In this document: piece by piece, positions 1 through 9,626 of the stretch
Layout of the letters: each line of letters begins with the position of its first letter
How positions within the stretch are numbered: the stretch's first letter is position 1
DNA from: JACPRL01 sp035573715
GTDB taxonomy: Bacteria; Acidobacteriota; Terriglobia; Acidiferrales; 2-02-FULL-67-57
DNA: 64,000 bases
Direction of reading: 5' to 3'
NCBI GenBank assembly: GCA_035573715.1
Contig: DATLZZ010000024.1
Location: 1 to 64,000 of the forward strand
Notes under the pieces: model-generated
The model's database searches: none
What the model saw: the letters and a program-made list of their open reading frames with translations, nothing else
What the model was told of the DNA's origin: nothing
Made by a program: the position numbers and the translations under genes

Positions 1-219
1 TCAGCCGGGCGTGGGCCGTCCGGCTCAACTCCACTCCCGAGCCCGCCCGCGGGCGGGCTCGGGCCCTAGCCCTTATCCCATAGTCAATTTGCATGGGTGC
101 CACTCTACCTGCGTGTCACCCATCATTCTGAACGAGCTCAGCCCGAACAAACAACGGAACCCACTTTGACCTGCGGCATCGCTGATAGAGCGGCGCCGCC
201 GCCCGCCACCAGAAAACTT
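1..219. other. Non-coding stretch with a perfect GC-rich palindrome
   Basis: No supported gene lies here. Positions 36-63 form a perfect 28-base palindrome (14-base arms, GAGCCCGCCC core) that could fold as a hairpin. It has no T run on either side, so it is a poor intrinsic terminator. The rest shows nothing I can name; it may contain the tail of a gene outside the window. Confidence 0.5.
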
Positions 220-440
220 TCGCACGGGACGCTGCTACTCGTCTTTGGGGCGGCGGCTCCGCTTTGCACTCAGAAGGTCAAGGTGCAGGCCAACCCGAAG
301 GCGGATTTCACTGCGCTCAACACGTATGCCTGGGAGCGCGATGCGCCGGCGCCGAATCCGGGATGAATTTCATTCGGACGAACATCGAGACCATCGAGAA
401 GCTGTTCCAGAAGTTCCCGCCACCAAAAAAGCAAGGGTGA
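220..440 (+). pseudogene. Decayed DUF4136-like lipoprotein gene remnant
   Basis: The frame read through 226-366 gives a hydrophobic stretch and then KADFTALNTYAWERD, which resembles the start of DUF4136 proteins (small secreted lipoproteins with an 'aDFs.y.Tyaw' motif). It stops at 364-366. An overlapping frame from 363 to 440 reads IETIEKLFQKFPP, which resembles the usual end of that family. The roughly 100 residues expected between the two ends are missing and the frames differ, so this looks like an internally deleted, frameshifted relic. The call rests on recognising two short motifs by eye. Confidence 0.4.
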
Positions 441-927
441 AGTTGGCGGGTGAGTCTGTAAGCCGGATTCTGTGCCCCGATCTGCGTCGGGGTAGTGATC
501 ATTCCTCTGGGCGGCCTACCCGGGAGTTGTAATCCCGACGAATCGGGACAAGGGATCGGAGCCAATCCCTGCCCCCGCTCAGCGGGGGACTCCTCCCCTA
601 TTTGGCCTTGCACCGCGCGGGGTTTGCCGTGCCCCCAAGCTCGCGCTCGGGGCGGTGGGCTCTTACCCCACCTTTTCACCCTGACCGCGGGGCGTCGCCT
701 CGGCAGCTAGCCGGGACGCGTCCATTGCTGGACCGCAGCCCTGCGGCGGTCTGTTTTCTGTGGCGCTGTCCGTCCCCGAGGGATGTGGCCCTCGAGGCCT
801 CCCGTTGGCGCCGCCCTTGCAGGCGGACCTCCGGGAGCGCGCTGTCCTGTGGTGTCCGGACTTTCCTCCCCGATACGGCCGCTTTGCGCGGCCTATCGGG
901 GCGATCACCCGACTCACCCGCCACTTG
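440..927 (-). ncRNA. rnpB: RNase P RNA (M1 RNA, class A type)
   Basis: This is the catalytic RNA of RNase P, which trims the 5' leaders of tRNA precursors. On the minus strand the 5' part carries the conserved block GAGGAAAGTCCGGAC (near 855-870) and the 3' end carries ACAGAATCCGGCTTACAG (near 455-473), the two strands of the P4 core. The termini pair as helix P1: minus-strand 911-926 (AAGTGGCGGGTGAGTC) with 441-456. At about 487 nt it is longer than the usual 350-400 nt, so some peripheral helices must be extended. A TATAAT box lies directly upstream. Confidence 0.95.
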
Positions 928-929
928 TG

Positions 930-935
930 ATTATA
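930..935 (-). promoter_or_regulatory. -10 box of the RNase P RNA gene
   Basis: A consensus TATAAT on the minus strand ends a few bases before the first base of helix P1, placing the transcription start at about 923-926. No good -35 hexamer is seen at the expected distance. Confidence 0.65.
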
Positions 936-1034
936 GCGCGATGGCGGTTGGCGCGCTACTTGGGAGGGCACGACTTCAGTTGTGCCGAGAGAAACGCCTA
1001 AACTCTTCGTACCTCACTGCCGTAGGCCCAGGTT

Positions 1035-1079
1035 GTCCTGAGCGAAGCCCCGACGCGAGTCGGGGCGGAGTCGAAGGAC
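1035..1079. repeat. Intergenic palindromic repeat, GTCCTgagcga... type
   Basis: A 45-base imperfect inverted repeat: GTCCTGAGCGAAG and CGGAGTCGAAGGAC arms around an inner CCCCGACgcgaGTCGGGG hairpin. Closely similar 'cctgagcgaag...gtcgaagga' words are common intergenic repeats in many environmental bacterial genomes. There is only one copy in this window. Confidence 0.55.
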
Positions 1080-1147
1080 GGAGGGCGAAGCCCGCAGCGA
1101 CAAGTAAGAACGTTCCCGCAAATTGGCTGTCCGCTCCGAGGTGTGAA

Positions 1148-1735
1148 TTACAACAGTCGAATCCTCTCCTCAGCGTGTCGTCCCAAGAGGGTCCTGAAAT
1201 GCTTGGCTACTGAGGTTGTCCGCAGTCGCGCTCGGGACAAGAACAACATTGCGACTGTCGGAGATTCATACGAACAGGCTCCAAAGTGGCCGATCTCATC
1301 CCGCAATGTGTCCAACACCTCGCCTACCCGGGCAGAAACCGGCTTGCCGCGTATGTGCTGATAGATGATCAACAACCGTTCAGGTGACCTATCAAGCAAT
1401 TGCCCGACCTCCGCCGGTGTGACGTAGCGATTTCGATTTCTCTTTACACCCTTAGTCTTTACACCGGTATCGGGATCAATGAACAGGTCACCTTCGTGCG
1501 AGATTTCGCCAAAGAACTTCGTCCGATCGCGGAGCGTCACTTGATGTCGAATAATCTGTGCAGGCGAAATTCGCAGCAGGCGTGCCAACACATCAAAATC
1601 CACTTCCTTCCACGACTCTTGATCGGTCACCATTGGATCTACAGCGAAGTCACGAAGGATCTGTGCGGCGCCTAGAGACTGAAACAGCGACCCCTTCCAA
1701 TGGTCCAAGGCATCGCCTAAGAACTTCAAGTTCAT
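1148..1735 (-). CDS. Uncharacterised protein, second gene of a low-GC islet
   Basis: A 195-residue soluble protein of a family I cannot name. Its N-terminus is LGDALDHWKG, followed by VDPMVTD, then GDLFIDPDTG (about residues 83-92), LLIIYQHIRG (about 119-128) and ESPTVAMLFLSRARLR near the C-terminus. There is no signal peptide or membrane segment. A strong Shine-Dalgarno (GGAGGA) lies 5-6 bases before the ATG. It begins 42 bases after the stop of the HNH-repeat/nuclease gene on the same strand, so the two are probably cotranscribed. By eye the pair is close to 50-53% GC, well below the flanking genes, which suggests acquisition. A defence or homing function is only inferred from the partner. 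Confidence 0.7.
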   Translation of the reverse strand: MNLKFLGDALDHWKGSLFQSLGAAQILRDFAVDPMVTDQESWKEVDFDVLARLLRISPAQIIRHQVTLRDRTKFFGEISHEGDLFIDPDTGVKTKGVKRNRNRYVTPAEVGQLLDRSPERLLIIYQHIRGKPVSARVGEVLDTLRDEIGHFGACSYESPTVAMLFLSRARLRTTSVAKHFRTLLGRHAEERIRLL

Positions 1736-1777
1736 CCTTCCTCCACGTAAGTCGTTCGACGCACCAGCCTCCTTCGC

Positions 1778-2605
1778 TCACGAGTCCCTCACACTAAGCA
1801 TGTTGCGTAGGACGATTACAGGCTTGGGGAAGTCGGGCCAGCGGTTTTCCCAGCAGACAACATAATCCAGGTCTTCAACCTTGTGATTCCATCCGGCCTT
1901 TGACAGTCTGTGCTTCAACTCCACGCGAATCTCTTTGTGCTCGGCGTGGTCATAGCAAGTCGCATCGATTCCCTTTCCGCCCCTGAGTTCCAGTATTTCC
2001 CATTCATGGCCGGCTAGTTTTCCTTGCGCACAAAGCACAGCAAAGAGTGCAGCAACGCCCAATTCGTCCTGGGGAGCGTAGGGAAAACCGCCTACCCCGG
2101 TTCGCTCCCACTTCTTGCGTCCAGTTCTCCCGGGAATCGGTGGCACTGGATGATCTCGCGCGGGCGTGGCTTGGGTTGACTCATGCCACGTATCCATTGC
2201 TGGGCTCGCTTCATCACAGGTCACGGTCCTGCCGACCTGTTGATTCGGCGAGACCACGATTCCTAACTGAGCTGCCCTGTCAATGAATACCTTCAGGGTT
2301 GGGTATCGCCTCTTACTGAAGTTCAGGCCAAACCTCTTGCGCTCCGATACCTTAGGAAAGCGCCCCAGTGTTTCAACCGCACCTTTCAGCCTAGAGAAGT
2401 ACACCTCCTCCGGTACGGGCTCTTTCCTCCGTGTGGCAACCCCCGCAGCCTTGCAATATTGTTCCCAAGTGTGGCCACCATCGTAAATCTGATAGAGCGA
2501 AAACCTTCCGTGTTGTACGTATTCGCTTCTGCTCAGTTCGCGCCGGCCGACCTTCCTGGCCACTCGCCTAACATCGTCAACGATTTCTGCGTTTAAGGTA
2601 TTCAT
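1778..2605 (-). CDS. HNH-repeat DNA-binding protein with PD-(D/E)XK-like nuclease domain
   Basis: The N-terminal half has two repeats of the 'homing endonuclease associated repeat' type (HNH_repeat family): GRRELSRSEY...YDGGHTWEQYCKAAG and GRFPKVSERKRF...YPTLKVFIDRAAQLG, thought to bind DNA. A charged proline-rich linker follows. The C-terminal part has GIDATCY about 15 residues before RVELKH and then DYVVCWEN, the D...ExK spacing of a PD-(D/E)XK nuclease core. I chose the ATG at 2605 (275 residues) because GAGGAAG lies 8 bases upstream; an ATG at 2632 adds nine residues but has no ribosome site. Low GC and an unknown downstream partner suggest a mobile or defence module. Confidence 0.7.
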   Translation of the reverse strand: MNTLNAEIVDDVRRVARKVGRRELSRSEYVQHGRFSLYQIYDGGHTWEQYCKAAGVATRRKEPVPEEVYFSRLKGAVETLGRFPKVSERKRFGLNFSKRRYPTLKVFIDRAAQLGIVVSPNQQVGRTVTCDEASPAMDTWHESTQATPARDHPVPPIPGRTGRKKWERTGVGGFPYAPQDELGVAALFAVLCAQGKLAGHEWEILELRGGKGIDATCYDHAEHKEIRVELKHRLSKAGWNHKVEDLDYVVCWENRWPDFPKPVIVLRNMLSVRDS

Positions 2606-2749
2606 GCGAAGATCTTCCTCAAATCTTATCATGTGGTCGTCGAAAAAACGGAGCTTTGCTCATTCTTCCCGAAAATCGCGCTGACATTGGGGTCGGCGAA
2701 GCTGCGCACCAAGTATCAGTTGGACAGTTCGCGAGCCACGGGTCACCCA

Positions 2750-4768
2750 TCACTTGACGAGCTTGGCGAAGGCGGATTCGTCGAGGGTGGCGACGCCGAG
2801 CGACTTCGCCTTGTCCAGCTTGGAGCCGGGCTCGGCGCCGACCACCAGGTAGCTGGTCTTCTTGCTCACCGAGTCGGTGACTTTGCCGCCGAGCGACTCG
2901 ATGAGCTCTTTGGCTTCTTCGCGCGACCAGCGCTCCAGCGTGCCGGTGATGACGAAGGTCTTGCCCGCCAGGCGGGAGTCCTTCGCCGCCTTGCGCTCTT
3001 CGGTGAAACGCAGGCCGGCCTTGCGCAGCTTTTCAATCAGCTCGCGGTTGGATTTCTCGCTGAAGAATTCCCGAATGCCTTCGGCGACCTTGGGACCGAT
3101 TTCGTGCACTTCGAGCAGTTCTTCTTCGCTGGCTTTCGCCAGCTTGTCGAGCGAGCCGAAGTGCTCGGCCAGCAGTTGGGCGGTGCGCTCGCCCACGTAG
3201 CGGATGCCGAGGGCAAAAATCAGCCGCGAGAGCGGGTTCTTCTTGCTGGCTTCGATTTCCTCGAGAAGGTTCTGCGCCGACTTCTCCGCCATCCGCTCCA
3301 ATCCGGCCAGTGTGTCCAGCTTCAGATGGTAGAGGTCGGCCACATCCTTGACGATTCCCTTGCCGACGAGCTGATCCACCAGCTTCTCGCCCAGGCCGTC
3401 AATGTTCATCGCGTGGCGCCCGGCGAAGTGCAGCAGCGACTCCTTGCGGCGCGCCGGGCAGCCGGAGTTGACGCAGCGGTAGGCCACCTCGCCCTCGGCG
3501 CGGTGAATGCCGCTGCCGCACTCGGGGCACTTCGCGGGCATGCGGAACTTCTTTTCCTCGCGGCCGTGCTTCACCACTTTCACCACGCGGGGGATGACGT
3601 CGCCGGCGCGCTCAATCAGCACCGTGTCGCCCACGTGGACGTCGAGCCGCTCGATTTCATCCATGTTGTGCAGGGTGGAGTGGCTGACGGTGACGCCGCC
3701 GACTTCGACCGGCTCAAGATCGGCGACCGGCGTGAGGGTGCCGGTGCGGCCGACCTGCACGCGGATGTCTTTGACGACGGTGGTGGCCTGCCGGGCGGCG
3801 TACTTGAAGGCGACCGCCCATCGGGGCGCCTTGGCGGTGGAGCCGAGCTCGTCCCAGAGCGCGACATCGTCCACCTTGACCACGATGCCGTCAATTTCAT
3901 AGTCGAGCGAATCGCGGCGCGCCTCCCAGCGCTCACAGTAGCGCACGACCTCGTCGATGCCGCGGCAGCGCTCCCAATCGCGGCTGACCTTGAAGCCGAG
4001 CTGGTGCAGAGCTTCGAGCGTCTGCGAGTGCCGCGGCAGCGCCCAGCGACCGTCGGTGAGCAGGAAGTAGGCGTAGAGGTCGAGCTTGCGCTGCGCGGTG
4101 ATGCCCGGGTCGAGCACGCGCACCGAGCCGGCGGCGGCGTTGCGCGGGTTGGCGAAAACCTTTTCGCCCTTCTCCTGCTGCTCGCGGTTGAGCGCCTGGA
4201 AGGCCTTGCGGGTCATCAGCACCTCGCCGCGCACTTCGAAGTCGGCGGGCAGCTTGAACTTTTTCAGTCGGTCGCGCTCGATGCGCAACGGGAGGGAGCG
4301 GATGGTCTTGACGTTCGGCGTCACGTCCTCGCCCTGCGAGCCGTCGCCGCGGGTAACGGCGCGGGCGTAGACGCCGTCTTCGTAAAGGATTGAGATGCTG
4401 AAGCCGTCGAACTTGTGCTCGCAGACGTAGTCAATTTCCCGGCGCCCGCTGAGGTCGCGCACGCGCCGGTCGAACTCGCGCAGCTCGTCCAGGCTCATGG
4501 CGTTTTCGAGGCTCATCAGCGGGCGGCGGTGGCGCACGGTGACGAAGCCTTCGCGCGGCTGGCCGCCGACGCGCTGGGTGGGCGAGTCGGGGGTGATGAG
4601 CTCAGGGTGGGCGGCCTCGAGCGCCTGGAGGCGGCGCATCAGTTTGTCGAATTCAGCGTCGGAGATTTCCGGTTCGTCGAGAACGTAATACTGATATTCG
4701 TGGTGGCGGATTTTGTCGCGGAGCTTTTCGACCTCGGCCGCAACAGATTTTCCCGTCTGGGTCGCCAT
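2750..4768 (-). CDS. ligA: NAD+-dependent DNA ligase LigA
   Basis: Seals nicks in duplex DNA during replication and repair, using NAD+ to adenylate its active-site lysine. The 672-residue length is normal for the family. Domain Ia has YYVLDEPEISDAEFD (about residues 27-41); the adenylation motif KFDG begins at K119; an OB fold follows; the four-cysteine zinc finger (CPEC...C...C) precedes helix-hairpin-helix repeats (GLGEKLVDQL, VHEIGPKVAEGI); a BRCT domain (GKTFVITGTLERWSREEA) closes the protein. The ATG at 4768 gives the standard N-terminus; the frame stays open far upstream without family similarity. Its -10 box sits only 6 bases before the ATG. Confidence 0.97.
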   Translation of the reverse strand: MATQTGKSVAAEVEKLRDKIRHHEYQYYVLDEPEISDAEFDKLMRRLQALEAAHPELITPDSPTQRVGGQPREGFVTVRHRRPLMSLENAMSLDELREFDRRVRDLSGRREIDYVCEHKFDGFSISILYEDGVYARAVTRGDGSQGEDVTPNVKTIRSLPLRIERDRLKKFKLPADFEVRGEVLMTRKAFQALNREQQEKGEKVFANPRNAAAGSVRVLDPGITAQRKLDLYAYFLLTDGRWALPRHSQTLEALHQLGFKVSRDWERCRGIDEVVRYCERWEARRDSLDYEIDGIVVKVDDVALWDELGSTAKAPRWAVAFKYAARQATTVVKDIRVQVGRTGTLTPVADLEPVEVGGVTVSHSTLHNMDEIERLDVHVGDTVLIERAGDVIPRVVKVVKHGREEKKFRMPAKCPECGSGIHRAEGEVAYRCVNSGCPARRKESLLHFAGRHAMNIDGLGEKLVDQLVGKGIVKDVADLYHLKLDTLAGLERMAEKSAQNLLEEIEASKKNPLSRLIFALGIRYVGERTAQLLAEHFGSLDKLAKASEEELLEVHEIGPKVAEGIREFFSEKSNRELIEKLRKAGLRFTEERKAAKDSRLAGKTFVITGTLERWSREEAKELIESLGGKVTDSVSKKTSYLVVGAEPGSKLDKAKSLGVATLDESAFAKLVK

Positions 4769-4774
4769 GCAGGT

Positions 4775-4780
4775 ATTATA
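4775..4780 (-). promoter_or_regulatory. -10 box of ligA, predicted leaderless start
   Basis: A perfect TATAAT on the minus strand is followed by exactly 6 bases (ACCTGC) and then the ligA ATG. Because transcription usually starts 6-7 bases after the -10 box, the mRNA would begin at or next to the start codon. There is no Shine-Dalgarno in the gap. No clear -35 is visible. Confidence 0.55.
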
Positions 4781-4816
4781 CCCGCCGAGCTTGCGGAGGC
4801 CGACGACGAGGCGAGC

Positions 4817-5818
4817 ATGGATCCGCTGACGCACACCATCACCGCGTGGCTGGTGGCGCGCGCCGGACTGGAGCGCGCCGCGCCCTGCGCCACCCCGACG
4901 CTGCTGGTGGCCGCCAACATCCCCGCCGTGGACATTGTGCAAGCGCTGGGCGGGAGCACGTTCTATCTTGCTCATAGCCGCACCTGGAGCCATTCGCTGA
5001 TTGGCGCCGCGATGCTGGGCGCGGGCCTGGGGCTGGCGTTCTGGAGACTGGCCCGCCTGCGCCAAGGCTTCGGCGGGCAGGCCGCGCCGGCGGGCAGGCT
5101 GGCAGCGTTGGGTGTTGCGGGGGCATTCACGCATCTCCTGCTGGACTGGATGACGCCCAGCGGCGCCCAGCTTCTCTGGCCTTTCCAACGCACCAGCTAC
5201 GCGCTGGACTGGTTCCCGCAGATGGACCTGTGGCTGTTCGTGGCGCTGGTGCTGGGGGTGGCACTGCCGGGGCTGTTCCGGCTCATCACCGAAGAAATCG
5301 GCGCGCGCTCGACCCGCGGCGGCAGGCGCGCCGGGGCGTGGCTGGCGCTGGCGGCGCTGCTGGCGCTGGCGGCCGGGCGCGGCGTGCTGCACAGCGAGGC
5401 GACAACGAAGCTCGAAGCGCGGCTCTACAAGGGCCGCACGCCGCTGCGCGCGGGCGCTTTCCCCACCCCGCTCAATCCGCTTCGGTGGACGGGTGTGGTT
5501 GAAACCGAAGACACCCACGAGCGGGTAAACGTCACGCTGCTCGGCCGCGTTGATGAAACCGAAGAGACGCTCTACAAGCCCGCCGGCTCACCGACCGCCG
5601 ACCGGGCGCTGGACACCGACGAGGCGCGCGCGTTTCTCAGTTGGGCGCGCTTCCCGGCGGCGACGATGACGCCACGGGTCGACCACGGCTGGCGGGCCGA
5701 GCTGCGCGACCTGCGCGGCGGCGGCGACAGCCCGGTGACCTTGCGTATCGAGCTCGATCCCGCGGGCGAGGTTGAGTCGGCGCAGTTCTCCATTCGATTC
5801 CTGCTTCTGTTCTGCTGA
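4817..5818 (+). CDS. YdjM/DUF457-type membrane-bound metal-dependent hydrolase
   Basis: A 333-residue integral membrane protein with the conserved start MDPLTHTITAWL (PLTH box), HSRTWSHSLIG (about residues 54-64) and THLLLDWMTP (about 98-107). These His/Asp boxes define the 'LexA-binding, inner membrane-associated putative hydrolase' family (YdjM-like, DUF457). At least four hydrophobic helices are visible, followed by a soluble C-terminal region of about 150 residues. The biochemical activity of the family is not established. The ATG at 4817 restores the canonical N-terminus; the frame is open upstream inside ligA. The next gene starts 7 bases after its stop, so they are likely cotranscribed. 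Confidence 0.8.
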   Translation: MDPLTHTITAWLVARAGLERAAPCATPTLLVAANIPAVDIVQALGGSTFYLAHSRTWSHSLIGAAMLGAGLGLAFWRLARLRQGFGGQAAPAGRLAALGVAGAFTHLLLDWMTPSGAQLLWPFQRTSYALDWFPQMDLWLFVALVLGVALPGLFRLITEEIGARSTRGGRRAGAWLALAALLALAAGRGVLHSEATTKLEARLYKGRTPLRAGAFPTPLNPLRWTGVVETEDTHERVNVTLLGRVDETEETLYKPAGSPTADRALDTDEARAFLSWARFPAATMTPRVDHGWRAELRDLRGGGDSPVTLRIELDPAGEVESAQFSIRFLLLFC

Positions 5819-5825
5819 GGGAGCC

Positions 5826-6455
5826 ATGAGCGACTACCACGAACCCGTCTGGGTGCAACGACTCCTGGGCAAGCCCGGCCTGGTGCTGGCGTTCGTGTGG
5901 GGGCTGGCGGAGGGCACGCTGTTCTTTGTCGTGCCGGACGTCCTCATCACGCTGACGGCGATGTTCCGCCCGCGGCGGGCGCTGCTGCAGGCGGGGGCCG
6001 CGACCGCCGGCGCGGTGCTGGCCGGGGCGCTGATGTACGGCTGGGCGAGCGCGTCGCCCGACTCCGCGCGAGCCGCGGTGGATGCGGTTCCGTTCGTCGA
6101 GGGCAATGTGTTGATCGTCGCCTCGCTTGACTTCTCCTACGACGGCCCCAAGGCAGTCCTCTACGGCCCGCTCCGCGGAATTCCCTACAAGGTCTACGCG
6201 GTGACGGCGCCGGGCTACCTGGGCCTGACCGAGTTCCTGCTGCTGACCATCCCGGCGCGCTTGTGGCGCTTTCTGCTGACCGGCCTGGCCTTCGCCTTGC
6301 TCGGCCAGTTGCTGAAAACGGGCTGGCTGCCGTTTCTCGGCGAGCTGCGTCCCTACGAATCGCCGCGAGAGATAGCAATCGTTCACGCGGTGCTGTGGGC
6401 GCTGTTCTATGCGCTCTATTGGGGGCTTTTCTTGCGCATCATCCTGAGTCTCTGA
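5826..6455 (+). CDS. Multi-pass membrane protein of unknown function (DedA/VTT-like?)
   Basis: A 209-residue hydrophobic protein with about five or six predicted membrane helices, including VWGLAEGTLFFVVPDVLITLTAMF and a C-terminal pair ending LFLRIILSL. The glycine-rich 'GLAEGTLFFVVPD' start vaguely recalls DedA/SNARE-associated (VTT) proteins, and a clear VTT protein is encoded convergently next door, but I do not see the full signature. A good ribosome site (GAGGGAG) precedes the ATG. It is translationally close to the YdjM-like gene upstream. Confidence 0.65.
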   Translation: MSDYHEPVWVQRLLGKPGLVLAFVWGLAEGTLFFVVPDVLITLTAMFRPRRALLQAGAATAGAVLAGALMYGWASASPDSARAAVDAVPFVEGNVLIVASLDFSYDGPKAVLYGPLRGIPYKVYAVTAPGYLGLTEFLLLTIPARLWRFLLTGLAFALLGQLLKTGWLPFLGELRPYESPREIAIVHAVLWALFYALYWGLFLRIILSL

Positions 6456-6482
6456 AACTGAGCATGGCGACGGTGTATCAGC

Positions 6483-7193
6483 TCAAGCCGGCGCTCCCGA
6501 GGAGGGCGAGCGGCGGGCGGAGTAGCGCTGGGCCAGCCGCAGGATGAGCCACCCGAGCAGCATCAGGCTGGCGGCGACACCGGAGACTTGCAGGTAGTTG
6601 TTGAGCAGGTAGGTGATGGAGCGCTCGCCGAAGCGCACGGCCAGGAATCCCCACAGCAGATAGCGGAAGCCGCGGCCCAGCAGCAACGCAATCAGAAAGT
6701 AGCGGAAACGCACCTGAAACACGCCCGCCGCCATCACAAACAGCTTGAAGGGGGTGGGCGGCGGCAGCACCGCGGGCACCGCGATGGCGAAGAACTCGTT
6801 GCGGTCGAACCAGGCGCGGATGCGCTCGATTTTCTGCGGGCTGGCGCGCTTGGCCAGCGCCACCTCGCCGCCCTTGCGGAAGACGAAGTAGACCGTGAGG
6901 CAGCCGGCCACCGAGCCCAGCGTCGCCATGGCGACGTAGAACGGCATCATCTTCGGCTGCTGCAAGGAGAGCGCGATGACCAGCGCGTCGTTGATGATGG
7001 GCAGCGTGCCGAAGGAGGAATCGATGAAGGCGATGATGAACAGGCCCCAGCCGCCGGCGGCGCTGAGCACACCCATAATGAGCTTCTGCGCCCAGCCCGG
7101 CAGGCGGTCGAGCAAGGCCTGCAGCCAGGGCGGGTTGTCGGCCAGAAACGCGGCCAGCGACGCCAGTGGAGTTCGGAGCAGCAAATCAGACAT
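6483..7193 (-). CDS. DedA/YqaA-family (VTT domain) membrane protein
   Basis: A 236-residue membrane protein with the VTT layout. There is a first helix and FIDSSFGTLPIINDALVIAL; then LGSVAGCLTVYFVFRKGGEV; then FFAIAVPAVLPPPTPFKLFVMAAGVFQ, where the proline/glycine loop is the family signature; then two C-terminal helices. Members are implicated in lipid or polyisoprenyl-phosphate flipping and membrane homeostasis. A TTG at 7220 would add nine residues; I prefer the ATG at 7193, although neither has a clear Shine-Dalgarno. It is transcribed convergently to the preceding gene and divergently from the first pyrophosphatase. Confidence 0.8.
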   Translation of the reverse strand: MSDLLLRTPLASLAAFLADNPPWLQALLDRLPGWAQKLIMGVLSAAGGWGLFIIAFIDSSFGTLPIINDALVIALSLQQPKMMPFYVAMATLGSVAGCLTVYFVFRKGGEVALAKRASPQKIERIRAWFDRNEFFAIAVPAVLPPPTPFKLFVMAAGVFQVRFRYFLIALLLGRGFRYLLWGFLAVRFGERSITYLLNNYLQVSGVAASLMLLGWLILRLAQRYSARRSPSSGAPA

Positions 7194-7233
7194 TTTATCT
7201 GCGTAGCTGCGAACCGACAACCGAGGCCCCGCC

Positions 7234-7262
7234 TTGTCGGGGTGGGGAGGCTGTGTTATAAA
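7234..7262 (+). promoter_or_regulatory. Sigma70-type promoter of the first pyrophosphatase gene
   Basis: TTGTCG (7234-7239), a 17-base spacer and TATAAA (7257-7262). The predicted start near 7269 gives a 5' leader of about 80 bases. Confidence 0.65.
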
Positions 7263-7347
7263 AGCAGCTTCGGTGCTGGGCGGCGAAAGACGCCCTTCCT
7301 GAAATCCCTACTCCTGGTTCAACGGTTGCGGAGCTGACAGAGAATCT

Positions 7348-9492
<2,145 letters not shown>

Positions 9493-9626
9493 GGAGAATG
9501 GAACCACAGATGCGCACAGATACACAGAGAGGGAAAGAGACTGATAAGAGGCAAGAGACAGAACCGACGAGGGACGAAGGCGCGTTCTTTGCCGGGACCA
9601 AGTGAGAAACGGATAAGAGAAAAGCT

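Noticed and set aside
97..366. 89-residue intact gene at the window start
   Set aside because: Only its second half resembles a known family and the rest of that family is missing, so I list it as a remnant.
2633..4393. Long plus-strand open frame opposite ligA
   Set aside because: It is an antisense shadow of the ligA gene; the translation has no family motif and the minus strand encodes a complete ligase.
9493..9626. Gap between the pyrophosphatase genes as a promoter or RNA
   Set aside because: It contains a purine-rich ACAGATG-type word run common in intergenic DNA but no paired arm and no promoter pair; nothing can be supported.
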